Assembly (NCBI GenBank): GCA_900318395.1
Contig: ONKL01000004.1
Location: 1 to 64,000 of the forward strand
Origin: an uncultured Prevotella sp.
GTDB lineage: Bacteria; Bacteroidota; Bacteroidia; Bacteroidales; Bacteroidaceae
Length of the DNA stretch: 64,000 nucleotides
Direction of reading: 5' to 3'
Part shown: positions 40,632 to 49,205 of the stretch, piece by piece
Layout: the number at the start of each line of letters is the position of its first letter
How positions within the stretch are numbered: the first letter of the stretch is position 1
Notes under the pieces: model-generated
Database searches by the model: none
The model's input: the letters and a program-made list of their open reading frames with translations, nothing else
Told to the model about the DNA's origin: nothing
Program-made: the position numbers and the translations under genes

Positions 40632-42917
40632 TTATTTGTACCAAGAGTTGTCCTTAGCGTAAGGTGCCTGCTTGCGTACATACATAGAGAACTTACCCAT
40701 AGAGAGAGAGCTGTCATAGTACTTGGCATCGATACTCTCGCGCTCATCGCACCAGTCGTATGTGTTGTCGACTGCAACTTTTGCTGCTGCTTTTCCTACA
40801 GGAGCCTGAAGTTCTACCCAGACTTTTGTGCCGTTAACTAATTTATAAACCTCAACAGGAAGGTTATAGGCAACCTCTTTTACTGTATTACCATAGGTTT
40901 GAGCAACCTCCTGGCCATCTACAAGTGTATAGTTTCTTGTATCCCTGTTGGGGAATGACCATGTCTGTATCGGTTTTGAAATACTCAGTGCTGTACCTGT
41001 ATTCACTATAGTGCCTGTAGGTACACCGAATTTCTTGTGTACTTCAAAGTCATCATTGCCTGCGATTCTGAGCGGCAGCGTACCTCCTGCAGCTCGAAGG
41101 GTAATAGTGATAGTCTCCTTATCATCACTTAAGCTCACGTCGAATACAACATCATTAAAGTCGAAGTCACCATTCTCAGAGCCCCATGTCAAGTCCTCGG
41201 CAATAATACGAACAACATCGGGATCTACTTCTTTGTTGTCGTCGCCTTTGTAGCCAGGGCTACAATCGCTGGGATCGATGCTGACAGGAGAGGTAGTAGC
41301 AGTGAAGGTGTCATTCTCGTCAGTAAAGCTGAACTTCACACTGCTGTCGTGATAATAGTAAGGCTGAGCAGGGGGATTGTTCATAGGATCCTTTGCACCC
41401 TGCTTAGAATGTTTTTCTGCATCAACATAGAGTTTGCCGAAATAAGCCATTCTAAACTGATCGTCAGTGTCCCATTTGATTTCCTTAGCTTTAATGACAG
41501 CATAGGGGTTATTCCCACTTGGGCCGTGGAAACCTAAGCCGCCACTATTCTCAGCAATAGATTGAAGGGTGTTCGTTACGCGGAGTAGTGATCGGCTACC
41601 CATATAGAAACGACCTTGTCTCCAAGTGAAAGAATTACAAAGAACTGAGGCATCACCGTTCAGTACAAATTTACTGTCAGATTCCCAAAGTTTGAATACG
41701 CCAGTTACAGTCAACATGCAATTGTTGTAAATTTGATTGGCTTGACCTTCAATTGTGAATGAACCAGAAGTGTAAGATCCGTCGTTCATCCAACAGTCTT
41801 GGATGTTTTTAAAATAGGTATCGCCATCAATGGTTACCGTAGAATGTAATTCATTGTGAAATTTACCACCACCGGCAAAAGACATAGACGCACCGCTCAG
41901 CGAGCCTTTATTTACAATCTCTGCAGAAGTGTTGTCAAGTGTTATTGCACCTTCAACATCCACTTCGCCTTCATTATATAGATAACTATGATTGTTTTTC
42001 AACTCAAGTTTACCATTAACTGTTATTTTCTTTCCATTCGCATTTCGGATATATGAATATTGGTTAGTACAACTCAGATCGTTATCAACGGTAATGCTTC
42101 CTTCATTCTTAAGAGCGCAAAAGTCGTTAAGATCTAAGTTATTAACATGTATTGTGCCTCCGTCATTATATACTTTTGCACCATTTTGAAAACTGAGTTT
42201 GTTGCCACCTTCTACGGTACTCTTGGGACTGAGGTAAAGATATGTGACAGGACTTCCGCTGTATTTGTCTGAACTGTTTTGATCGACGCCAACCCAGTTG
42301 TTGTCAAAGTTGACATTGGAATTGTTCGCAAGCTTGAGTTTCGCTTCAGGAGCAAGATATATGCTCACCAATTGACTCAATGAACTGATTGTTAAAGTTG
42401 ACTTTGAGGTAACTATGAATTTAACTCCGCCATCGCTTTGTATGGTATTGCCAGAGAATGTTACATTACCATCCACATAAATTGTCAAATTTCTATTATC
42501 TGGTACCGAAGAGTAGTCTTTGTCTATATAAATAACATCACCATTTTGGTAATTGCCAACTCTGTCTTGAGAATAATAAAGTTTAGCTCCTAGGGCTTCT
42601 TTAGCTTCAGCAAGCGTGTTATAGAACTCTGGTTTTTGCAGGTTTGGGAGACGAATATCACTGCTAAATGTCGGTTGTTCAGGCCTGTCATCAAACGTTC
42701 TTGTAAAAGCCCTCGTGTTAGCGATGGTGTTAGAACTATCGCCGAAACCCCACGTCTGATTTGGGGCAGGTGTGCCAAAAGCCGTTGTGAACACCTTCTC
42801 ATATTGCTGGATAATGTCTTGAGAAGCTGTTTGGGCAACGTCTGTGTCGTGTGTACAGCTGGTCATCAATCCGCCTAAAACAAGTGCGGTAGCTGCGGTC
42901 ATCAAATACTTTTTCAT
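40632..42917 (-). CDS. LruC-domain lipoprotein with beta-helix-like region
   Basis: Predicted surface lipoprotein of 761 residues. The lipobox is LMTSC (MKKYLMTAATALVLGGLMTSCTHD). A short motif FGTPAPNQTWGFGDS follows at about 50-65. Residues about 120-470 are short repeats rich in N, G and S (NNGxxxVxG pattern) that look like a right-handed beta-helix. The C-terminal LruC/DUF4842-type domain has GDFDFNDVVFDVSL at about 584-597 and ends WCDERESIDAKYYDSS...SWYK. The acidic DFDFND segment could bind calcium. Function unknown; an exported adhesin or pilus-like component is possible. First of five paralogues in this window. The start at 42917 is taken from the MKKYLM that the paralogues share. 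Confidence 0.83.
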   Translation of the reverse strand: MKKYLMTAATALVLGGLMTSCTHDTDVAQTASQDIIQQYEKVFTTAFGTPAPNQTWGFGDSSNTIANTRAFTRTFDDRPEQPTFSSDIRLPNLQKPEFYNTLAEAKEALGAKLYYSQDRVGNYQNGDVIYIDKDYSSVPDNRNLTIYVDGNVTFSGNTIQSDGGVKFIVTSKSTLTISSLSQLVSIYLAPEAKLKLANNSNVNFDNNWVGVDQNSSDKYSGSPVTYLYLSPKSTVEGGNKLSFQNGAKVYNDGGTIHVNNLDLNDFCALKNEGSITVDNDLSCTNQYSYIRNANGKKITVNGKLELKNNHSYLYNEGEVDVEGAITLDNTSAEIVNKGSLSGASMSFAGGGKFHNELHSTVTIDGDTYFKNIQDCWMNDGSYTSGSFTIEGQANQIYNNCMLTVTGVFKLWESDSKFVLNGDASVLCNSFTWRQGRFYMGSRSLLRVTNTLQSIAENSGGLGFHGPSGNNPYAVIKAKEIKWDTDDQFRMAYFGKLYVDAEKHSKQGAKDPMNNPPAQPYYYHDSSVKFSFTDENDTFTATTSPVSIDPSDCSPGYKGDDNKEVDPDVVRIIAEDLTWGSENGDFDFNDVVFDVSLSDDKETITITLRAAGGTLPLRIAGNDDFEVHKKFGVPTGTIVNTGTALSISKPIQTWSFPNRDTRNYTLVDGQEVAQTYGNTVKEVAYNLPVEVYKLVNGTKVWVELQAPVGKAAAKVAVDNTYDWCDERESIDAKYYDSSLSMGKFSMYVRKQAPYAKDNSWYK

Positions 42918-42974
42918 ACTCAAATACTGTTTATTATAAATAAGCTTATTTATTAATAGTTGTCTTTATTCGTG

Positions 42975-42982
42975 CAAAAATA
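42975..42982 (-). promoter_or_regulatory. -7 box TATTTTTG for the 761-residue LruC gene
   Basis: Minus-strand TAnnTTTG match 57 bases before the ATG at 42917. Confidence 0.55.
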
Positions 42983-43069
42983 CGAAATATTTCCATACCA
43001 TCCAACGATTTTGGCCTAAATTTAACAGAAATTCACGCTTAATTCACCATACTCGCCATTTGCCCTCAA

Positions 43070-43127
43070 ATAAGTGCCACTTATTGCCAAATAAGGCTCC
43101 CTTATTGCACAATAAGTGCCCCTTATT
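43070..43127. repeat. 21-base AATAAGTGCC...CTTATT hairpin repeat, three copies
   Basis: Three tandem near-copies with CTTATT ends spaced exactly 21 bases apart (43080, 43101, 43122). Each unit is a small palindrome (AATAAG...CTTATT). The same element occurs as a longer palindrome at 62932. It lies upstream of the 761-residue LruC gene and downstream of the 438-residue one. Confidence 0.8.
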
Positions 43128-43147
43128 CAACAGTGCAATTCTAGTAT

Positions 43148-43183
43148 AAAAGAAGAGGGTGGCTGCATCGCACAACCACCCTC
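43148..43183 (-). terminator. Intrinsic terminator after the second LruC gene
   Basis: On the minus strand a GAGGGTGG...CCACCCTC stem is followed by TTCTTTT. It lies 40 bases after the stop of the 438-residue lipoprotein. Confidence 0.82.
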
Positions 43184-43223
43184 TTTCCTTAATTCAGTTT
43201 ATATTAAGTATTTGATGTTACTC

Positions 43224-44540
43224 TTAATACCAGGAAACCTGTTTGTTCTGAACCCAAGCTGGGAAATTCTCATACTTATCTCCTATCTGCTGGCGTTCAT
43301 CGCACCACTGGAATGTGGTATTTACGCAGATTTTCTGTGGAGCCTGTCCTTCTTCTGCTTTAAGAACAACCTCTTTGGCATTCTCTGCTACTTTTACAGC
43401 TACTTGTCTAGGAGTAACACTTCCAGGGATGGTAAACTGGGCAATAGGACGAGAAGTTGTACCATTATTCGTGTTGACCATAGTGCCAGTTTCAACACCA
43501 AGCAGTTCGTGAACTTCTTTGCTTACGCCACCAGCCTCAAGGTAAAGCGGAAGAGTACCACCTGCTGCACGTACAGTAATCACAGTATAATCACCATTAC
43601 CATCATAATGATTTAGTTTAGGACTTACGTCAAATACAACGTCATTGAAATCGAAGTCGTCAGTTGTACCGAGGTCTTCGCAAGCTACACGAGCTGATCC
43701 TTTAAAGGTGGCAGGGCTGATACGAACAATCCAGTCGTTGAAAACCCAATCGCGATCTACCGCCATATTAGTCCCTGGTGTACCTGTTGCATAGAAATCA
43801 AAACCAATGTAATAGTAGCCAGCAAGTGAAGGGTCAATATCTGCACCAGGTATGATGATATACTCATTATGATCCTTGCTATCTTCTGTATTGTGGTAGC
43901 TAAAGTCAACTGTTCCACAATTAGCCATGTACATAGAACCAATGAAGCCGTGATCATTTTGTGTATTTTTTCCTGCATTGAATCTATCACTATGCTCCTG
44001 TCTTACACCACTAACGTTATTATTATAATCTTCCATGGTTCCATTTACGTAGCACTGAAAATGATTCATGTGTTCAGGCGCATAAACGCTTCCACCATTT
44101 CCAGCTGTGTAAGTACAATCTTCGCGTGTTCCTTGATGTACATGGAAGACAAAGAAATCTGTCCAATTTACATTGACAGTGTTAACTGCATCAACTCGCT
44201 TTACACTAAACGCCTGAAGAACCTTGTCATGCTCACCATTTTCAGAATAGTCAACATTGTCGGGAATGTTGTCGAACATATCTCTCCATTGATTATGGTT
44301 GGGCACAGCTCCACGAGTGATGGAACGCGTGTTATTTTCAAACGCGTTAAATCCCCAATCCTGATTAGCTGCCGGCTGGCCGTATTTTTTAATAAAGTTA
44401 TCAGAATAACTGTTTTCAGTTTTCTGAATTTCTTTCTGCTGCACGGCACCTGCGTCGTAGAGATCAGTCGACTTTGAGCAGCTTGTGAATGCAGCGAGGA
44501 ATGCGATGGCTGCAACACCTGACATCAAATACTTTTTCAT
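43224..44540 (-). CDS. LruC-domain lipoprotein
   Basis: A 438-residue predicted surface lipoprotein (MKKYLMSGVAAIAFLAAFTSC, lipobox FTSC). It has the shared N-terminal motif KYGQPAANQDWGFNAFE (about 55-71) and the LruC domain block DDFDFNDVVFDVSPKL near 294-309. It ends WCDERQQIGDKYENFPAWVQNKQVSWY, very like the end of the 761-residue paralogue. It lacks the beta-helix region, so it is close to the minimal form of the family. Function unknown. Own promoter box and own terminator. Confidence 0.84.
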   Translation of the reverse strand: MKKYLMSGVAAIAFLAAFTSCSKSTDLYDAGAVQQKEIQKTENSYSDNFIKKYGQPAANQDWGFNAFENNTRSITRGAVPNHNQWRDMFDNIPDNVDYSENGEHDKVLQAFSVKRVDAVNTVNVNWTDFFVFHVHQGTREDCTYTAGNGGSVYAPEHMNHFQCYVNGTMEDYNNNVSGVRQEHSDRFNAGKNTQNDHGFIGSMYMANCGTVDFSYHNTEDSKDHNEYIIIPGADIDPSLAGYYYIGFDFYATGTPGTNMAVDRDWVFNDWIVRISPATFKGSARVACEDLGTTDDFDFNDVVFDVSPKLNHYDGNGDYTVITVRAAGGTLPLYLEAGGVSKEVHELLGVETGTMVNTNNGTTSRPIAQFTIPGSVTPRQVAVKVAENAKEVVLKAEEGQAPQKICVNTTFQWCDERQQIGDKYENFPAWVQNKQVSWY

Positions 44541-44620
44541 ACTTGTGAAATTTTAATTGTTTATATTATGGTTAATAAATAAATTCTCTTTATTTTGCTC
44601 CATATACCATGAATCGCTTG

Positions 44621-44628
44621 CAAAGTTA
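44621..44628 (-). promoter_or_regulatory. -7 box TAACTTTG for the 438-residue LruC gene
   Basis: Minus-strand perfect TAnnTTTG match 80 bases before the ATG at 44540. Confidence 0.6.
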
Positions 44629-44755
44629 CTAAAAATTTAAATAGGTGAATAATATATGGAGTTAATAAAGGTTAACGACTTCGCAAACTTTTGAAAAATC
44701 AATTCCAAGATAGACGGAAATGCACAAAACATACACTTGTGTGCTGAAATCCGCT

Positions 44756-45007
44756 CATCCCTCCCATTTTCTTCTGAAACGCCTTTGTTGGCAGGTGTTT
44801 AGGGAGGTGAGGGATGAAAATAAACTCTCCCATATCCCTCCCATATCCCTCCCATCTTGGTGCTCAATCAGAGCTGCTTCTTATATATAATAAGGTGTAG
44901 ACGTGGGAGGGTTATGGGAGGGATAAGTGAGGGATCAAAAGCATCCCTCCCATGTTGAATGTCCTTTGCAGAAAGGGCTTTCGGAAGAAAATGGGAGGGA
45001 TGAGGGA
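44756..45007. repeat. Scattered ATGGGAGGGAT repeats in both orientations
   Basis: CATCCCTCCCAT occurs at 44756 and 44942, tandem copies at 44829-44855, and the reverse form (ATGGGAGGGAT) at 44903-44933 and 44991. The period within tandem runs is about 11 bases. Copies in opposite orientation can pair into hairpins. Confidence 0.75.
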
Positions 45008-45033
45008 TTTTTCGCGAAGAACTATTCTCGCAG

Positions 45034-45101
45034 CCTTTGGGAAGTAAGTTCGTCGTCGTTGGGAAGTAAGCTGGCTGTCGTTGGGAAGTAAGTTGGCTGT
45101 T
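45034..45101. repeat. 22-base GTTGGGAAGTAAG repeat, three copies
   Basis: Two near-identical 22-base units (45058-45079, 45080-45101) follow a degenerate first one. They share period and the core GTTGGGAA with the repeat inside the GH92 gene at 23133. Confidence 0.8.
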
Positions 45102-45127
45102 GTCCAATAGGGGGATAATTTTTGCGG

Positions 45128-45159
45128 CCTAACTAGGGCGCAAATTTTTCCTAGTTAGG
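45128..45159. repeat. Split palindrome CCTAACTAGG / CCTAGTTAGG
   Basis: Perfect 10-base inverted arms separated by 12 bases. The CCTAG core is also seen in the decamer repeat at 55120. Confidence 0.7.
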
Positions 45160-45171
45160 TAGATAATGAAA

Positions 45172-45201
45172 GAAGGGCATCTGCTCGCGCGGACGCCCTT
45201 C
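45172..45201 (-). terminator. Intrinsic terminator after the 820-residue LruC gene
   Basis: On the minus strand GAAGGGC...GCCCTTC is followed by TTTC, 42 bases after the stop at 45243. Confidence 0.75.
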
Positions 45202-45242
45202 GGATAGTTACAATTTTATTTTGAGGTATTTGAAAATTCGAT

Positions 45243-47705
45243 TTATTGTTTGATTTCAATCTTGCTTAATGTAATGTTATCAAACTGTACTCTTAAACCA
45301 ACTTGCATAATCTTTGCCATCTCTTCACTGCTAACAGGAATGGTGACAACTATAGGTCCGCTGTCCTTACTTCGATCAAAGCCTTGACCATATTGAGAAT
45401 CCTGGTCGGCAGAAAAGAAACTGCTAGTCCAGTCACCCCATAAGAGTGTAGCACCCCAACAATAGTGAGCATATGTTCCTGTTAATACCACGCTTGCTCC
45501 CTTCGTTCCTACAAGACCTGCATCAGAAAGTTCAGAAGGTGTAATCGGTGCTTGATAGGTGTAAGAAGTGGATGACCATTTGGTTGTCAAATTATCAGGA
45601 TTGGATGGTTTTTGACTTCCATTACTCTTTGTGCGGGCGCCAGGCTCACCGAGTTGGGCTTCAGTAATGGTTTCTCTCTCCTCGTAAGCTGTTGCATCAA
45701 GTACATTGGGCCATGACTGTTCATACAGATAGAGGGGCTGCCTCTGCTTGCTTTCTTCAGATGGATTAAGCCACTCGGCACTTTCTTCCTGTACCCAGTC
45801 TGCGAATGCAGGGTAACCCATAATCATACCGAAACGCTCCTGTACCCAAGGTGTGCCAATGGGAACCTTGAACTTCTGTGGGCAACCATCGTATTCGTTT
45901 CCACTCTGCAATGTACTTGCACCACTTTCGTGGGCAGTACCCCAGAGAACAGTAACAGGAATATCGTTGATGGATGGTGTCTCAATATCATATTTGCCTA
46001 AATATACAGGGTCATGATCGTTGTAACTGCCAAAGGCTGTCGAACTGCTTCCGACAGTGTTGATCATCGTGGTTACACCAGCATTGAATGCATCGTGTAC
46101 TTCTGTGTCTTCAACCGTTGCAGCGATTGTGGCACCTGTTGCCAATAAGGCGATTTCTGCCACATATTTAGGGTTATTATGATAATTGGTCAGTTCTTTT
46201 GGTTCATGAACAAACTCTCCATTCTCCATCTTCCAGACAGGCTTTTCCTCGTCGTAGATTGGCTTACTCTCATCGTAAACGGGGACATCTGTTGTGACCT
46301 CGTGAGTAACAGTCTGAGTGTCATAAATTGGCTGGTTATTCTCGTCAAGAACAGGCTTCCCCTCTGCATCAAGTCTCTGGACTTGTACATTCTCAGTGAC
46401 AGTTGTTGTCTGATATATTATGTTGTCGTTTTCATCTTTCATTGGTTCAAACAGCGGATCGCCATTGGCATCTGTGGCTTGCTCAAATTTGAGTTGTCCT
46501 GCGAGTGGCGTGCCTTCTTCCCAAACTTCTTGAACCTTTACTTCCTGATAGAAGAAATCTTCTGTCTGCCAGATAATTGCATCAAAGACAATATCGTTAA
46601 AGTCGAAGTCATCGCGATTTGTTGAATAACTTCCACCAAGGTCTTCACAGAATACTCGTCCTGTCTCAATGGGCGTCCAAGTGGTTTTTCTCCAGAACTG
46701 GTCTAAGCCTGAATCATCGTTGCGCTTATCTCCCTGATCAACAGTCTTGTCTGTCGTTTTTACTCCCTTCGTAATACGAACAATCCAGTCTGAATAGTAG
46801 CCGTCGGCACCACCGATGAGGTATTTCTTGCCATTGTTGACGTTGGGCAGTATAACACCCTTTGGGTCATCAGCTGTCGTTTCTTTTACCAGATACATAT
46901 TGCCGTTAACACTCAAAGTACCATTATGATCATAGGCAGCCTTGTTAGCCTCGTAGTCGAAGCCGACGAAGAACATACCTGTAACGGATGGTTCTGATGA
47001 ATCCCATGCGTCGATAGTCGAACCTGGGATAATCACATACTTGTCGTTGTACTGTCTGCTATCGTCAGAGTTGTGGTATCCAAAGCAGTCGGTCTTCGAA
47101 TTCTCCATCAGCGTGATGGCATCCTGGTGCTCACCGTTCTGGCTGTTGTTCTGAACGTTTATATCACCACGGAAACTGTTGTTGTAATCGTTGATGTGAT
47201 CCTCGATAGAGCCAGCGGTCAGCTTGTCCATGTGATCACTTCCTGTTACGGTGGTTAAGTTTCCGCGTAGATATGTTTCAGTAGTGTTAGCCTCCGAAGT
47301 GTTAGTTCCACCTTTATATACTTGTTGAACAAAGAAGTTCTCGTAATTAACAGAGATACCCTTGGGATTCTGGTTCTGCTGGAAATACCTTCTAACCTTA
47401 TCCTTCTGTGCTGGAGTCAGAGGATCGGGCACTTTCCAACCTTGGCTTACCCATTGGTTGGACTCCTTGTTGGCAGTACGTGTCAAGGCTTTACTCGACA
47501 TTGCCATTCTTGTGGCTGCTTCCTTAGATACGAATCCCCAGTGGTGATTGGCTTGTGGGGTTCCAAATGCCGCCTTAAATGCCTCGTTATAGGAATTGAC
47601 CTTCTGGTCAGCTCCATAGACGTAATCAATTTCCTTGTCGTGGCAGCTCGTGGCTACCAAACCTGTGATGAGTAAAACAACTCCTGATATCAAATACCTT
47701 TTCAT
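45243..47705 (-). CDS. LruC-domain lipoprotein with acidic repeat insertion
   Basis: An 820-residue predicted surface lipoprotein, the largest of the five paralogues. The start at 47705 (MKRYLISGVVLLITGLVATSC) fits the paralogues and the promoter upstream; the frame is open further, to 47825. The shared motif FGTPQANHHWGFVSKE is at about 50-65 and DDFDFNDIVFDAI at about 364-377. Unlike its paralogues, about 120 residues (roughly 390-508) are inserted just after this motif, with a repeating DENxxxIYxTxTVTxxV pattern. The protein then returns to the LruC pattern (GVTTMINTVGSS). Function unknown. Confidence 0.8.
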   Translation of the reverse strand: MKRYLISGVVLLITGLVATSCHDKEIDYVYGADQKVNSYNEAFKAAFGTPQANHHWGFVSKEAATRMAMSSKALTRTANKESNQWVSQGWKVPDPLTPAQKDKVRRYFQQNQNPKGISVNYENFFVQQVYKGGTNTSEANTTETYLRGNLTTVTGSDHMDKLTAGSIEDHINDYNNSFRGDINVQNNSQNGEHQDAITLMENSKTDCFGYHNSDDSRQYNDKYVIIPGSTIDAWDSSEPSVTGMFFVGFDYEANKAAYDHNGTLSVNGNMYLVKETTADDPKGVILPNVNNGKKYLIGGADGYYSDWIVRITKGVKTTDKTVDQGDKRNDDSGLDQFWRKTTWTPIETGRVFCEDLGGSYSTNRDDFDFNDIVFDAIIWQTEDFFYQEVKVQEVWEEGTPLAGQLKFEQATDANGDPLFEPMKDENDNIIYQTTTVTENVQVQRLDAEGKPVLDENNQPIYDTQTVTHEVTTDVPVYDESKPIYDEEKPVWKMENGEFVHEPKELTNYHNNPKYVAEIALLATGATIAATVEDTEVHDAFNAGVTTMINTVGSSSTAFGSYNDHDPVYLGKYDIETPSINDIPVTVLWGTAHESGASTLQSGNEYDGCPQKFKVPIGTPWVQERFGMIMGYPAFADWVQEESAEWLNPSEESKQRQPLYLYEQSWPNVLDATAYEERETITEAQLGEPGARTKSNGSQKPSNPDNLTTKWSSTSYTYQAPITPSELSDAGLVGTKGASVVLTGTYAHYCWGATLLWGDWTSSFFSADQDSQYGQGFDRSKDSGPIVVTIPVSSEEMAKIMQVGLRVQFDNITLSKIEIKQ

Positions 47706-47761
47706 TGCAACAAAATACTTAATAGACGTTACGTAACTAATTAATTGAATCGATTTGGCTG

Positions 47762-47769
47762 CAAATTTA
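47762..47769 (-). promoter_or_regulatory. -7 box TAAATTTG for the 820-residue LruC gene
   Basis: Minus-strand TAnnTTTG match 56 bases before the ATG at 47705; supports that start over the longer frame. Confidence 0.6.
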
Positions 47770-47854
47770 CGATAAATTTTGCCAAGTTGTATCAAAATGA
47801 CCGTTAAATTCTGTAAAATCTTCAAATTATTATCGGAGTGTGCGATATTTTTCG

Positions 47855-47862
47855 TAACTTTG
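47855..47862 (+). promoter_or_regulatory. -7 box TAACTTTG for the 431-residue LruC gene
   Basis: A perfect TAnnTTTG match 33 bases before the ATG at 47896, divergent from the preceding gene. Confidence 0.68.
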
Positions 47863-47895
47863 ACCCCAAAATAACTCTGTTTATATAAATTTGGT

Positions 47896-49191
47896 ATGAA
47901 GAGATTTTTCTATTTCACAATCATCATTCTTGGCCTCTCGGCCTTGATAGGTACGGGAACGTCGTGCAAGAAGAAGGAAATGTTCGACCGCGATGTGTAT
48001 GATACACTGATTAAGGTTGTATCGCCTGTAGATTCTGTAGACCCAAATCATACTTGGTCTTTGAGTGCGACATCGGATTTGACGGTGACGGTGAATGCAG
48101 GTGTGGGAACCAGGAAAATCCAGATATTTGATGAAAACCCATTTAGCTCTGATTTGGCTCAAATCATTGCAGAGAAAGACGCGAGGGAAGGCGATCGTTT
48201 TGATATAAGTATATCATATCCGACAATTAAGAGTACTCTTTTTCTTGCTGCTGTGGATTCTTTAGGTAATTATACGATAGGAACATTTAATACGTCTGAA
48301 AGTGATATTAGTTTTGCAAATATATTGATCAGGCAACAGCCACTGAAATATCCACCCCTGCCTCAGTACTATGCATTCTGTTATGAGCAGGAGTATCCAC
48401 AGCCTGGCGATTACGACTATAACGACGTCGTGATGCATATCGCTCTGGAGCGGGCTAATCCTCGCGAAATGTATATCCATGTGAGATTGGCAGCTGTAGG
48501 CGCTGATCAGCAGTTGGCAGGCTGTCTGCGTTTGCCTGAAATTGCCTATAATGATATCGATACGGTGTATACCGTTGATGATCAGACGTTTAATAAGGAT
48601 ATCAGTGACCAGTATATGTTTGTCCAGAAAAGTCGTGAATTGCTGTTGAAAGGCTTGAAGGGTGAACCAGTACTGAACCTCTTTGCCGATGCCCACTGGG
48701 CTACGGGCGATATTCTGAACGCCGACTTCGGTATGTTCCAGCGTAAGAAGTATAATGTGACCAAGCAGTCGGATAAGGAATCTCAGCTGATGGTGCCCAA
48801 AGAGGTAATCTTCGTCTTGAGGTTTAAGTCTGATACGCGAGCTAATACGATGACGCTCGACAATATTGATCCTTTCATTATGCGGATGTATAACGGTGTG
48901 AACATGGAGATCCATACTTATCCTTACCGGCATGTGACGGCTCTTTATGAATATCAATATACAGATGTTGATAATCTGCCTTGGGCATTACAGATACCAT
49001 ACGGGTATTTCCGTCATCCATTGCACGGCGTGAACATCGGATTCAGAATGAAAGACTCTAATGCACAATTCCTGTTTGGTGCATATTCGAAGAAGGGCAA
49101 CTCATTCGGAGAATGGTCCTTAAACCATAAGAGTTGCCTGAACTGGTATCTGCCAGAATATTCAACAGTTAATCAGGTGTTCGTTTGGTAG
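47896..49191 (+). CDS. LruC-domain lipoprotein (plus-strand member)
   Basis: A 431-residue lipoprotein (MKRFFYFTIIILGLSALIGTGTSC). The shared N-terminal motif is here VDPNHTWSLSATSDLTVTV, and the acidic block is GDYDYNDVVMHIAL at about 171-184. The C-terminal part (VIFVLRFKSDTRANTMTLDNIDPFIMRMY...) follows the pattern of DUF4842 proteins. It is the only one of the five on the plus strand. It belongs to the same subtype as the 680-residue gene that faces it, both having the DPNxTWS form of the motif. Function unknown. Confidence 0.8.
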   Translation: MKRFFYFTIIILGLSALIGTGTSCKKKEMFDRDVYDTLIKVVSPVDSVDPNHTWSLSATSDLTVTVNAGVGTRKIQIFDENPFSSDLAQIIAEKDAREGDRFDISISYPTIKSTLFLAAVDSLGNYTIGTFNTSESDISFANILIRQQPLKYPPLPQYYAFCYEQEYPQPGDYDYNDVVMHIALERANPREMYIHVRLAAVGADQQLAGCLRLPEIAYNDIDTVYTVDDQTFNKDISDQYMFVQKSRELLLKGLKGEPVLNLFADAHWATGDILNADFGMFQRKKYNVTKQSDKESQLMVPKEVIFVLRFKSDTRANTMTLDNIDPFIMRMYNGVNMEIHTYPYRHVTALYEYQYTDVDNLPWALQIPYGYFRHPLHGVNIGFRMKDSNAQFLFGAYSKKGNSFGEWSLNHKSCLNWYLPEYSTVNQVFVW

Positions 49192-49205
49192 TCAGAATCT
49201 GATCA

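Larger units (their letters stand above)
44541..45242. other. 702-base repeat-rich spacer between LruC genes
   Basis: No gene is supported. The spacer holds the promoter of the 438-residue gene (44621), scattered copies of a roughly 11-base ATGGGAGGGAT motif in both orientations (44756-45007), three tandem 22-base units (45034-45101), a split palindrome (45128-45159) and a terminator (45172-45201). The only open frame in it (44868-45107, minus) is made of the repeats themselves. Confidence 0.8.

Noticed and set aside
43070..43127. Possible CRISPR array
   Set aside because: Units of 21 bases abut each other with no unique spacers, and no cas genes are present; the same holds for the 22-base arrays.
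44868..45107. 79-codon minus-strand frame in the LruC spacer
   Set aside because: It is built from ATGGGAGGGAT and 22-base repeat units with no start signal or similarity.
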